Shown here one piece after another: positions 9,641 through 17,294 of a stretch of DNA of 64,000 bases. How positions within the stretch are numbered: position 1 is the stretch's first letter; the number at the start of each line of letters is the position of its first letter. The notes below the pieces were generated by a model. That model saw only the letters and a program-made list of their open reading frames with translations. It was not told the DNA's origin and ran no database searches. The stretch covers positions 4,736,001 through 4,800,000 of the forward strand of contig NZ_CP098323.1 in the NCBI RefSeq assembly GCF_023657595.1. The letters run 5' to 3'. This DNA is from Cytobacillus firmus (lineage in GTDB: Bacteria > Bacillota > Bacilli > Bacillales > Cytobacillaceae). The translations under genes were made by a program, and so were the position numbers.

Positions 9641-10065
9641 GCTTTATTCACCTTCCGTATATTTTCATCATTTTCATCGAGCCATTCAAGGTTTTTAAAC
9701 AGCTCATCACGGCTATATTCCGCCAGTTCAAAATTATTGGTCATGATAATCGCTTCGGTTGGGCATACCTCTGTACACAAGTCGCAAAGGATGCAAATTT
9801 CGAAGTTGATATCATAGGTATCAATGATTTTCCCCTTTTTGGCAGGGTCCGGATGTTTTTTCCCTGTCAGCTCGATACAATCGGTAGGACAAATATTTGC
9901 ACACTGATTGCAGACAATGCATTTTTCAGGGTAAAACTTTTGAATTCCCCTGAACCGGTCCGGAAGCGGAAGCGGCTCATTCGGGTAATCATACGTTACC
10001 TTTTTGCGTGTCAGGTTTTTAAGGGTATACGATAATCCTTTCGCTAAACCAAGCATGTTTTTCAC
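9637..10065 (-). CDS. nuoI: Complex I iron-sulfur subunit NuoI
   Basis: This 142-residue protein carries two [4Fe-4S] clusters (N6a and N6b) that pass electrons to NuoB. Two ferredoxin motifs are visible: CIVCNQCANICP with Cys49, 52, 55 and 59, and CILCDLCTEVCP with Cys91, 94, 97 and 101. The start follows AAGGGGTG. The gene is separated from nuoH by 406 bp filled with two family B repeats. Confidence 0.95.
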   Translation of the reverse strand: MKNMLGLAKGLSYTLKNLTRKKVTYDYPNEPLPLPDRFRGIQKFYPEKCIVCNQCANICPTDCIELTGKKHPDPAKKGKIIDTYDINFEICILCDLCTEVCPTEAIIMTNNFELAEYSRDELFKNLEWLDENDENIRKVNKA

Positions 10066-10080
10066 CCCTTGTTAAGAAAT

Positions 10081-10198
10081 GCGGAAGCGCCTTGCCCACC
10101 CCCGACAAGCACAAGACGAGCCTCACGGAAAGGCGTTCTTTGCCTTTCTGGAGGATTGGCTTGTGACCTCGAGGGGGTAGGCGCTGTAGCTAGACAAC
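10081..10198 (+). repeat. Family B hairpin repeat inside the nuo operon, copy B1
   Basis: The element begins GCGGAAGCGCCTTG and ends GGCGCTGTAGCTAGACAAC. It can fold into a long hairpin: ACCCCCGA pairs with TCGAGGGGGT, and CAAGCACAAG with CTTGTG near the other end. Related copies are at 10206-10446, 16329-16534, 20596-20780 and 32816-33060. It sits between nuoI and nuoH. Confidence 0.8.
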
Positions 10199-10205
10199 TT
10201 TAGAA

Positions 10206-10446
10206 ATGCGTAAGGCGCCCGCTTATAAGGAACGCAGTCTAAAACCGCCACGTCCTGTGGCAACGTCTGCATGACCCGCATCCTCCCAAAAGCTGTCGCT
10301 TTCGGTCGTGCGATGTTTATGCTGACGAAGCCTTCCTTGTCCTGCGGGCCTCAAGCATAAGACGAGCCGGCTAAAAGGTTGTTTTTTAACCTTTTGGACG
10401 GATTGGCTTAGACCCGAGAGCCGATGGCGCCTGGAGCTGGACAATT
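10206..10446 (+). repeat. Family B hairpin repeat inside the nuo operon, copy B2
   Basis: This copy ends with GGCGCCTGGAGCTGGACAAT like its neighbour but has a longer interior. The interior module (CCTCCCAAAAGCTGTCGC, GGTCGTGCGATG, CCTTCCTTGTCCTG) also occurs in reverse orientation at 16329-16534 and at 55075-55145. An inner hairpin AAAAGGTTG/CAACCTTTT-like sequence is at 10372-10400. Confidence 0.75.
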
Positions 10447-10471
10447 CTCGAAGTTATGAGGCTGTTCCTCA

Positions 10472-11479
10472 TTAAAATATATTCAGCCATTCTTTCAGCA
10501 AAGCTGTTAAGAAAATATTCGCAAGTGCTACCGGCAGCAGGACCTTCCAGCCAAATTCCATGAGCTGGTCTGCACGGAGGCGCGGAAATGTAACACGGAA
10601 CCACACCAGGATAAAGATTACAGCCGTAAACTTTAGCGCAAACCAGACGGCACCCGGAATGAACTCCAGGAACGGCAGCGGCAGCCACCCGCCAAGGAAT
10701 AATACGGTTGTCAATGAAGCCATGGCAAAGAAGTATACATATTCCGCAAGCATGAAGAATGCCCAGCGGAAGCCGGAATATTCAACATGGAAACCGGCTA
10801 CCAGCTCTGATTCCGCTTCAGGCAAGTCAAATGGAACACGGTTTAGCTCCGCTGTGGAAGCAATCAGGAATACGATGAAAGCAATAGGCTGCCAAATAAT
10901 GAACCAGCCATTTTTTTGCGCTTCAACAATTTCATTCAGGTTTAGACTGCCTGTTAAAAGGATAATGCCTAATACAGACATTACGAGTGGAATTTCATAT
11001 GAAATCATCTGTGCAGCGGCACGCATTCCGCCAAGCAATGCATATTTATTATTGGAAGCCCATGCTCCGGTGACAATACCGACTGTTGTCAGCCCGGAAA
11101 TGGCGATGTAATACAGCAATCCAACTCCAATATCAGCAAACTGCAGTTTGTCTGTAAATGGAATTGTCGCCAGCACCATGAATGCCGGTGCAAATGCAAT
11201 AACCGGTGCAAGAATAAACAGCGGTCTGTCTGCAAGCTTAGGAATGGTATCTTCTTTTAAAAGAAGCTTTAATACGTCCGCAACAGTCTGCAGCAGCCCC
11301 CAGCGTCCGCCGACCTGATTCGGCCCGTGGCGCAGCTGCATAAATCCCATGACTTTACGCTCCGCCAGAATGGCGTAAGTAACAAATCCCAAAACGACTA
11401 GCAGTAAAACGGTGGCAAGCAAGAAGAAAATACCGAAATTCAGCAGACCTGCTTCGGAATGGAGAAGTTCTTCTACCAT
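10472..11479 (-). CDS. nuoH: Complex I subunit NuoH
   Basis: The 335-residue membrane protein forms the joint between the membrane arm and the quinone site. Landmarks are ERKVMGFMQLRHGPNQVG in the first cytoplasmic loop, and AELNRVPFDLPEAESELVAG, the quinone-chamber loop rich in acidic residues. Eight hydrophobic segments are expected. The start overlaps the nuoD stop by 1 bp. Its transcription must read through from nuoABCD. Confidence 0.95.
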   Translation of the reverse strand: MVEELLHSEAGLLNFGIFFLLATVLLLVVLGFVTYAILAERKVMGFMQLRHGPNQVGGRWGLLQTVADVLKLLLKEDTIPKLADRPLFILAPVIAFAPAFMVLATIPFTDKLQFADIGVGLLYYIAISGLTTVGIVTGAWASNNKYALLGGMRAAAQMISYEIPLVMSVLGIILLTGSLNLNEIVEAQKNGWFIIWQPIAFIVFLIASTAELNRVPFDLPEAESELVAGFHVEYSGFRWAFFMLAEYVYFFAMASLTTVLFLGGWLPLPFLEFIPGAVWFALKFTAVIFILVWFRVTFPRLRADQLMEFGWKVLLPVALANIFLTALLKEWLNIF

Positions 11480-12579
11480 TAACCGTCCACCTCCCCAAGG
11501 ACAATATCAATTGCCCCTAAAATAGCAATCAAGTTCGCAATGTTTTCGCCTTCAAGCAATTTCGGGAGAATCTGAAGATTATAGAATGAAGGCCTCCGGA
11601 ATTTCATCCGGTATGGTTCCTTCTTTCCATCACTGGCGATATAGCAGCCGATTTCTCCCCTTGGAGATTCGATTCTGACAAACGCTTCCCCTTTTGGCGC
11701 TTTGATGATTTTTGGCACTTTTGCCAGAATATCGCCTTCTGACGGGAATTGCTCCACCGCTTGTTCAAGGATTTTTAATGATTCTTCAATTTCCTGCATA
11801 CGCACATGATACCTGGCCCACGCATCCCCGCCGTCCTGAACCGCCACATCGAAATCAAAGCGGTCATAAATGGAGTATGGCTCATCTTTGCGGAGATCCC
11901 ATTTTACACCTGTGCAGCGCAGATTTGCACCGCTCAGCGAGTAGTTTAAAGCATCCTCTTTCGTATATTTTCCTACCCCTTTGACACGGTTCATGAAAAT
12001 TTCGTTTCCGGTTACCAGCTGGTGGTAGCCTTTGAGCTGTTCACGCATATATGGAACAAACTCTCTTACTTTATCAATCCAGCCCTCAGGAGCATCCCAT
12101 TTAACGCCGCCGACACGCATATAGTTAAACGTTAGGCGGCCTCCAGAGATCTCATTCAGCATATTGATGATCATTTCACGCTCTCTGAATGCATACAGGA
12201 ATGGGCTTGTTGCCCCAATATCCAGTAAATATGTACCCCACCATACGAGATGGCTGGCAATCCGGCCAAGCTCCATCGTAATGATCCTCAGATATTCTGC
12301 CCGTTCCGGAATTTTCAAATCCATCATCGTTTCCACCGCATGGACAAGGATATAATTATTCGTCATGGCGGCAAGATAGTCCATTCGGTCTGTATAAGGA
12401 ATAATTTGCGTATACTGCAGGTTTTCAGCCAATTTCTCCGTTCCGCGGTGCAGGTAGCCGATGACCGGTTGCGCTTCTTTGATGATCTCCCCGTCAATTT
12501 TCAGAACAAGGCGAAAAACACCGTGGGTACTTGGATGCTGAGGTCCAACATTCAATAGCATTTCTTCTGTTCGCAACAT
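11479..12579 (-). CDS. nuoD: Complex I subunit NuoD
   Basis: The 366-residue protein is the 49-kDa-type subunit, derived from the large subunit of NiFe hydrogenases, and helps form the quinone site. It begins MLRTEEMLLNVGPQHPSTHG, the hallmark N-terminus with the quinone-binding His pair. The hydrogenase metal ligands are lost, as usual in complex I. It is separate from nuoC here, not fused as in E. coli. Confidence 0.95.
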   Translation of the reverse strand: MLRTEEMLLNVGPQHPSTHGVFRLVLKIDGEIIKEAQPVIGYLHRGTEKLAENLQYTQIIPYTDRMDYLAAMTNNYILVHAVETMMDLKIPERAEYLRIITMELGRIASHLVWWGTYLLDIGATSPFLYAFREREMIINMLNEISGGRLTFNYMRVGGVKWDAPEGWIDKVREFVPYMREQLKGYHQLVTGNEIFMNRVKGVGKYTKEDALNYSLSGANLRCTGVKWDLRKDEPYSIYDRFDFDVAVQDGGDAWARYHVRMQEIEESLKILEQAVEQFPSEGDILAKVPKIIKAPKGEAFVRIESPRGEIGCYIASDGKKEPYRMKFRRPSFYNLQILPKLLEGENIANLIAILGAIDIVLGEVDG

Positions 12580-12582
12580 TGG

Positions 12583-13830
12583 TTACACCTCCACATCGTA
12601 CGGTTCATAGTCTTTTCGCAGCGGATGTCCGATCCAGTCTTCCCCCAGCATAATCCGGTATAAGTTAGGGTGTCCCTTGAATCGGATGCCCAGCAAATCA
12701 TATGTCTCACATTCCGGCCAATTGGCTCCTGCCCATAACGGCTGCAGTGAATCAATTACCGGCTCATCACGGTCAATTTTAACCTTCAGTGCAACAGATT
12801 GACGTTTTTTGTATGAGTATAAGTGAGCATACACTTCCATGTGGGTCTCAAAATCGGTGCCATGAAGCTCGGATAAATAATCAAAGCCAAGCTGTTCATT
12901 ATATTTCAGGAATTCTGCCAATTTAAAATATGATTCAGCTCTGGCAACCAAAGTCGGCACTTCCTTGGAGAGATTATTGATATAGTACTCTTCAAGAACA
13001 TCAGATCCCAGATTTTCTTCAATTACCTTTACATATTTATCAAGGTATGGCTGATTAACGGATGGAGCTTTTTCTGCAGCTGGTTCAGTGTCAGCCTTGC
13101 TTCCGGCAGCTTTCGCCTTCGCGGCTGCTGCGGCTGCGGCCTTTGCTTTCGCTGCTGCGATTGCCTTTGCCTTTTCATCATCTGCTGCTCCGTCTGCTTT
13201 GCCTGCTGCGGCTAATTTTGCTTTTGCTGCGGCGGCGGCTTTCGCCTTTGCTGCTGCAATCGCTTTTGCCTTTTCATCGTCCCCACCTGCTTGTTTTGCT
13301 TGAGCTGCTGCTTTCGCCTTTGCAGCTGCGGCGGCCTTGGCTTTTGCTGTTGCAATCGCTTTTGCCTTTTCGTCATCCCCGCCTGCTTGTTTTGCTTGAG
13401 CTGCTGCTTTCGCCTTTGCGGCGGCTGCAGCTTTGGCTTTAGCTGCTGCGGCGGCTTTTTGCTTCGCCAGATCCATGTCTTCTGCAGGTGTTTCTTCCTT
13501 TGTTTCTTCCTGCTCTTTCGCTTTCATTTTAGCCAAGGCCGCTGCCTTTGCCTTCGCGGCTGCGGCGGCTTTTTGCTTCGCCAGATCCATGTCTTCTGCA
13601 GGTGTCTCTTCCTTTGTTTCTCCCTGCTCTTTCGCTTTCATTTTAGCCAGGGCCGCTGCCTTTGCCTTCGCGGCTGCGGCGGCTTTTTGCTTCGCCAGAT
13701 CCATGTCTTCTGCAGGGGTTTCTTCCTTTGTTTCTCCCTGCTCTTTCGCTTTCATTTTAGCCAGGGCCGCTGCCTTCGCTTTTGCTGCAGCCTCTTTTTT
13801 CAGCTGTTCAAGATCTTTTTCTCCGCTCAT
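12583..13830 (-). CDS. nuoC: Complex I subunit NuoC with a long Ala/Lys-rich N-terminal extension
   Basis: The 415-residue protein is more than twice the usual NuoC length. The NuoC domain (30-kDa subunit) occupies roughly residues 255-415 and includes ANWPECETYDLLGIRFKGHP and the C-terminal GHPLRKDYEP. Residues 1-250 are a low-complexity Ala, Lys, Glu and Asp region: three copies of a 38-residue unit (AKAKAAALAKMKAKEQGETK, then EETPAEDMDLAKQK), then repeats ending QAGGDDEKAKAIA. It should form helices and stick out from the quinone-reducing arm at the cytoplasmic side. The start ATG follows GAAGGTGATCTAACCT. Long charged NuoC extensions are known in Bacillus cereus-group relatives; its role is unknown. 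Confidence 0.92.
   Translation of the reverse strand: MSGEKDLEQLKKEAAAKAKAAALAKMKAKEQGETKEETPAEDMDLAKQKAAAAAKAKAAALAKMKAKEQGETKEETPAEDMDLAKQKAAAAAKAKAAALAKMKAKEQEETKEETPAEDMDLAKQKAAAAAKAKAAAAAKAKAAAQAKQAGGDDEKAKAIATAKAKAAAAAKAKAAAQAKQAGGDDEKAKAIAAAKAKAAAAAKAKLAAAGKADGAADDEKAKAIAAAKAKAAAAAAAKAKAAGSKADTEPAAEKAPSVNQPYLDKYVKVIEENLGSDVLEEYYINNLSKEVPTLVARAESYFKLAEFLKYNEQLGFDYLSELHGTDFETHMEVYAHLYSYKKRQSVALKVKIDRDEPVIDSLQPLWAGANWPECETYDLLGIRFKGHPNLYRIMLGEDWIGHPLRKDYEPYDVEV
13461..13794 (-). repeat. 114-bp in-frame tandem repeat (three units) inside nuoC
   Basis: The word GCTTCGCCAGATCCATG starts at 13461, 13575 and 13689, exactly 114 bp apart, so each unit encodes 38 residues. The units differ by only a few bases. 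Shorter Ala/Lys repeats continue to the left to about 13100. The number of units is likely to vary by slippage or recombination. Confidence 0.9.
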
Positions 13831-13833
13831 AGG

Positions 13834-14346
13834 TTAGATCACCTTCTTCCCAGTCTTAGCCTCATAACGGATTTTCTCTTTTAACTTATTAATTCCATAA
13901 ATCAATGCTGCCGGGTTCGGCGGGCATCCTGGTATGTATACATCAACAGGGACAATCTGGTCGACCCCTTTAACTACTGAGTAAGATTTCACATATGGCC
14001 CACCCGCAGTTGCACAGGATCCCATCGCGATCACCCATTTTGGTTCAGGCATCTGATCATAAAGACGGCGGACAATAGGCGCCATTTTCTTTGTTACTGT
14101 ACCTGAAACAATCATGACATCAGACTGACGGGGAGATGTCCGGAAAAAAGATCCAAAACGGTCCAAATCGTAATGCGATGAACCTACACCCATCATTTCA
14201 ATGGCACAGCAAGCAAGCCCGAAGGTCATTGGCCACAATGAATTACTCCGCGCCCACGCTTTAATCTGTTCCAAGGTTGCCATAAACACATTGCGCTGCA
14301 GTTCTTCCATTTCTTCCGGTGTAATATTATCCAACTTTAAATCCAT
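13834..14346 (-). CDS. nuoB: Complex I iron-sulfur subunit NuoB
   Basis: The protein holds cluster N2, the last [4Fe-4S] cluster before quinone. Counting from the ATG at 14346 (170 residues), the ligands are the tandem Cys46-Cys47 in [12 protein letters not shown], Cys111 in GSCATAGG and Cys141 in PGCPPNP. This start is chosen because GAAGGTG lies 6 bp upstream; an earlier ATG at 14367 has none. The gene overlaps the 3' end of nuoA by 10 bp. Confidence 0.95.
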   Translation of the reverse strand: MDLKLDNITPEEMEELQRNVFMATLEQIKAWARSNSLWPMTFGLACCAIEMMGVGSSHYDLDRFGSFFRTSPRQSDVMIVSGTVTKKMAPIVRRLYDQMPEPKWVIAMGSCATAGGPYVKSYSVVKGVDQIVPVDVYIPGCPPNPAALIYGINKLKEKIRYEAKTGKKVI

Positions 14347-14711
14347 TTCAGCACCTTCTTTTTCCATGCATAAACAAGTCCAATTATTAGCATAAATACA
14401 AAAATCAGCATCTCAATCAATGCAAAAATACCAAGCTTCTCATATGCCACTGCCCACGGGTACAAAAATACTGTTTCCACATCAAAAATGACAAACATCA
14501 GGGCAAAAATATAATAGCGGACATTGAACTGCACCCTCGAATCATGGAATGGCTCAATCCCGCTCTCATATGTGGTATACTTCGTATCATATGGCTTATA
14601 GGGCCGCAAAAGCTTTCCCAAAAACAAAGCCACCACAGGCAGCAATACGCCCAGGCACAAAAACACGAAAACTATCAAATAGTTATTCTGGTATAAATTC
14701 CAAAGCTCCAT
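14337..14711 (-). CDS. nuoA: Complex I subunit NuoA, first gene of the operon
   Basis: The protein has about 124 residues and three membrane segments. The conserved loop [20 protein letters not shown] lies between the first and second segments. The ATG at 14711 is preferred because GGAGGGG is 6 bp upstream; two upstream ATGs fall on or before that site. No nuoE, nuoF or nuoG follow anywhere in the operon, so the complex lacks the NADH-oxidising module. Confidence 0.94.
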   Translation of the reverse strand: MELWNLYQNNYLIVFVFLCLGVLLPVVALFLGKLLRPYKPYDTKYTTYESGIEPFHDSRVQFNVRYYIFALMFVIFDVETVFLYPWAVAYEKLGIFALIEMLIFVFMLIIGLVYAWKKKVLKWI

Positions 14712-14767
14712 GCCCATCCCCTCCAATGCTGAAAATTTTCACAACATTTAAACATGTAACCGTAACC

Positions 14768-14796
14768 ATTATACACCCTACTCTCCCATGTGTCGA
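14768..14796 (-). promoter_or_regulatory. Likely sigma-A promoter of the nuo operon
   Basis: TCGACA and TATAAT are separated by 17 bp on the minus strand, with TATAAT at 14773-14768. This is about 57 bp upstream of the nuoA start. The -35 box has five of six consensus bases. Confidence 0.7.
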
Positions 14797-14799
14797 CAC

Positions 14800-15180
14800 A
14801 ACCTCAGACTATTATTGGAAATTCTCAATGGACTCATAATTGGATCTCCGGAAGAGAATTTACATAGCCACTTTTGACACATCTTCCTTAGATTATATGA
14901 GCTTGCCCCCTGTCAATATCCATTAAATTCTTCTTTATATTTATCTACCATTAAAAAACAACTTTTCTTCTTTGTCAGTGAGATATGTAACACACCAAGA
15001 GAATTTTTTCTTTCTTGCACACAGAGGAAAAACTTTCTATTTAAACCATCTTAAGGCTCTAATATATCAAATATGACTATATCTAAGGCTTTTCGTCCAT
15101 CCAGTATGAACATTATGATGTTTTACCATTTCTTCGTTATTTTCCTGAAATGTGCGTAATTTAATTATAACCTCTCTGTT
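14800..15180. other. Divergent intergenic region, no gene
   Basis: This AT-rich stretch separates the minus-strand nuo operon from the plus-strand LysM gene. I see no gene, clear repeat or RNA structure in it. Confidence 0.5.
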
Positions 15181-15182
15181 CT

Positions 15183-15212
15183 TTTACTCAGAATTTTCTG
15201 TGCTAGCATAAT
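15183..15212 (+). promoter_or_regulatory. Possible promoter of the LysM-3D gene
   Basis: TTACTC and CATAAT are 18 bp apart just upstream of the AGGAGGTTTAAC ribosome binding site. The match to sigma-A is modest. Confidence 0.35.
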
Positions 15213-15243
15213 AACTGTCAACTAAGTTTATAGGAGGTTTAAC

Positions 15244-15966
15244 ATGAAAAAGTATTTTTATTATCTGCTCGCGAGCTTAATCATCTGGAGCACAGCAGGT
15301 GTAAGCGCATATGCAGAAGAAGTAACTGTAAATAAAGGGGATACCCTATGGTCCATAGCACAAAAACACGAAGTGTCCGTTCAGGATATTAAACACTGGA
15401 ATGGCCTATCCGGGGATCTGATTCACCCAAATGACAAGCTTGATGTTTCACCTGAAGAAATATACATAGTAGAATCCGGTGATACTCTCTGGAATATTGC
15501 CAAAACATACAATATAAGTGTACATAACCTTAAGAAGTGGAATCAGCTGAAATCCGATTTTATAAAACCTGGATTAGAGCTAATCATCTATAAAAATGAA
15601 TCATTGAAAAAAGAAGCATCTAATCCTAAGACCGTCGTAAAAGCAGCAAACACCAATGAGCCTGCAGCAAAAGAAGGCAAAGTTCTGACTGTTACTGCAA
15701 CTGCCTATACAGCGAGCTGTGAAGGATGTATCGGCATTACAAAAACAGGAGTCAATCTTATCGATAACCCGGATGAAAAAGTAATTGCAGTTGATCCGGA
15801 CGTAATTCCTTTGGGTTCTAAAGTATTTGTAGAAGGATATGGCTATGCAACTGCCGAGGATATTGGCGGCGGAATTAATGGACATGAAATTGATGTGTTT
15901 ATTCCTGGAGAGCAGGATGCACTGCAGTGGGGAAGAAAAGATGTAAAGGTTACTATTCTAAATTAA
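15244..15966 (+). CDS. Secreted LysM-3D domain cell wall protein, YocH-like
   Basis: The 240-residue protein has a signal peptide (residues 1-24, ending VSAYAEE), two LysM domains (about 25-68 and 72-116, each with the GDTLW motif) that bind peptidoglycan, a linker, and a C-terminal 3D domain (about 145-240) containing ATAYTASCEGC and the Asp residues of AVDPDVIPLG, AEDIGGGI and EIDVF. 3D domains are lytic-transglycosylase-like folds (MltA-related), so it probably trims cell wall outside the cell. It resembles B. subtilis YocH and YabE-type proteins. AGGAGGTTTAAC precedes the ATG. It is monocistronic with its own terminator. No WalR box was evident. Confidence 0.9.
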   Translation: MKKYFYYLLASLIIWSTAGVSAYAEEVTVNKGDTLWSIAQKHEVSVQDIKHWNGLSGDLIHPNDKLDVSPEEIYIVESGDTLWNIAKTYNISVHNLKKWNQLKSDFIKPGLELIIYKNESLKKEASNPKTVVKAANTNEPAAKEGKVLTVTATAYTASCEGCIGITKTGVNLIDNPDEKVIAVDPDVIPLGSKVFVEGYGYATAEDIGGGINGHEIDVFIPGEQDALQWGRKDVKVTILN

Positions 15967-15967
15967 A

Positions 15968-16003
15968 CAAAAGAGGTCTCTCACTGCAGGGACCTCTTTT
16001 TTC
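15968..16003 (+). terminator. Terminator of the LysM-3D gene
   Basis: AAGAGGTC at 15971-15978 pairs with GACCTCTT at 15991-15998 and is followed by TTTT on the plus strand. Confidence 0.85.
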
Positions 16004-16028
16004 AATTGCTCTATACATTTATAGGCTG

Positions 16029-16256
16029 CTAATTGATCAAGTGTGTTTCAGATACCCGGCAAAAAGCTTTTAATAGATTTTGCATACACCTAATCCGGAT
16101 CGCTTCGTCAAATAAGAACACATTGAATATCTCCGCTTCAAGCATAAGGAATACTTTCATGGCAGCATCATCCTTATTGCTTATATGATTATTTGTAAAA
16201 TAGCTGATTAATTCTCTTTCATAATATTCTACCGTTCCAAATAATACAGTCGACAA
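16029..16256 (-). CDS. Small hypothetical protein
   Basis: About 75 residues are read from a TTG at 16256, which has AGGGGG 8 bp upstream; a GTG at 16265 is too close to that site. The protein starts STVLFGTVEYYERELISYF and looks amphipathic and acidic to neutral, with no recognised domain. It is transcribed toward the LysM-3D gene. The good ribosome binding site and ordinary composition favour a real gene, but no family was recognised. Confidence 0.5.
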   Translation of the reverse strand: MSTVLFGTVEYYERELISYFTNNHISNKDDAAMKVFLMLEAEIFNVFLFDEAIRIRCMQNLLKAFCRVSETHLIN

Positions 16257-16328
16257 GGATCTCACCCCCTGGTTTTCTAAACCTTGTCTATTATTAAAAC
16301 CAAATATTCAATTTTGTACGTCGATAAC

Positions 16329-16534
16329 TGTCTAGCTCCACAAGGAAAGCTTCGTCAGCATTAACATCGCACGAGCAAAAGCGACAGCTTTTGGGAGGAT
16401 GCGGGTCATACAGACGCTGCCACAGGACAAGGAAAGCTACGTCAGCGATACATCGCACGACCGAAAGCGGCAGCTTTTGGGAGGACGTGGCGATCTTAGT
16501 ATGTGTTCTTACGTGGGCAAGGCTTCCGCTTTTC
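16329..16534 (-). repeat. Family B hairpin repeat, copy B3
   Basis: It begins TGTCTAGCTCCA and ends GGCTTCCGCTTTT, the reverse orientation of the nuo copies. The interior holds two related ~90-bp modules, each with GACAAGGAAAGCT(T/A)CG or AAGGAAAGCTTCG, an ACATCGCACGA core and AGCTTTTGGGAGGA. The second module is shared with the hybrid element at 54956-55229. It fills most of the gap between two small genes. Confidence 0.8.
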
Positions 16535-16708
16535 TAAGCATGTTGCTACTATATGACTCTATTCTCTAGGTTTCAACAAAATCTGACACTTTTAACAAAA
16601 TAGTTAAGATGGCGATTCCTTTTTAATATAAATGAAATATAGCTGTTTCCTTTGAAATTTATTTTTGTGATAAAGTTATATTAAGAGCTTAGATTAGGAG
16701 AATTACTT

Positions 16709-16897
16709 ATGACTAAAAACAACTGCCCGGCTATTCAAAAATTCGATGAGCTCGTTACTAAAAGCAATGAGCTAAAAAGGGAGCTGGATGTCACTCCTTT
16801 TGAAGATAAACAAAAGTTCATGAGCCTTCTTAAAAAGCTCATAACCGTGCATAAGAATTTAGATCAATTAACCCTATATGACCAGACAAAGTATTAA
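16709..16897 (+). CDS. Small hypothetical protein with coiled-coil character
   Basis: The 62-residue protein is highly charged (MTKNNCPAIQKFDELVTKSN at the start) and mostly helical in appearance. It has GGAG upstream of the ATG and its own terminator, so it is likely expressed. No family was recognised; it resembles small Bacillus proteins of unknown role. Confidence 0.6.
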   Translation: MTKNNCPAIQKFDELVTKSNELKRELDVTPFEDKQKFMSLLKKLITVHKNLDQLTLYDQTKY

Positions 16898-16902
16898 AAT
16901 AG

Positions 16903-16934
16903 ATGAAGGACAGGCAAATGCCTGTCCTTTCTTC
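16903..16934 (+). terminator. Terminator of the small plus-strand gene
   Basis: AAGGACAGGC pairs with GCCTGTCCTT around an AAAT loop, followed by TCTTC. The T-run is short. Confidence 0.65.
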
Positions 16935-16980
16935 ATGTATCAGCATCAACCACTCACCCACCAACATATCAACCATCTAT

Positions 16981-17242
16981 AAAGTGAAACTTCAATCAGT
17001 GGGGGTTTTCCTTATCCCCCACTTATTGTTAGTCGCGTTCTAGTGTCGCTAAGATCTCCGCTAGCGCTTCGATCAATCGACACTACGAACCCGATTGGTT
17101 CAACTAAGCCTCTGCCTGCGCGTCGGCAAGTTTCACTGTATCTCACCAATCGGGCCTTTACGGGCAGTTTGACCCCCACTTATCCTCCTTTGATTCCTCT
17201 GAGTCTTGAAGTGGGGGTCTTACTGCCCGTTAGACTGCGATA
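16981..17242 (+). repeat. Family C multi-hairpin element, copy 1
   Basis: The ~262-bp element starts AAAGTGAAACTTCAATCAG and ends CCCGTTAGACTGCGATA. It contains four potential hairpins: AGTGGGGG/CCCCCACT near the left end, TAGTGTCG/CGACACTA (17041-17085), CCCGATTGGT/ACCAATCGGG (17090-17154), and GGGCAGTTTGACCCCCACTT with AAGTGGGGGTC...CTGCCC at the right end. The first-end decamer AGTGAAACTT (16983-16992) is complementary to 17128-17137 in the loop of the third hairpin. About 145 bp of the core is identical to copy 2 at 51815-52071. No coding sequence was found. Confidence 0.8.
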
Positions 17243-17253
17243 AAATTCACCTA

Positions 17254-17288
17254 AAAAAACAGGCTGCCCTCTTTGTGGCAGCCTGTTT
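17254..17288 (-). terminator. Terminator of ftsZ
   Basis: AAACAGGCTGCC at 17257-17268 pairs with GGCAGCCTGTTT at 17277-17288, and the minus strand continues TTTTAGG. It lies 6 bp past the ftsZ stop. Confidence 0.9.
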
Positions 17289-17294
17289 CTATCA

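Noticed and set aside
13062-13884. Plus-strand frames rich in Leu, Ala, Phe and Cys opposite nuoC
   Set aside because: They are shadows of the Ala/Lys repeat codons of nuoC read on the other strand.
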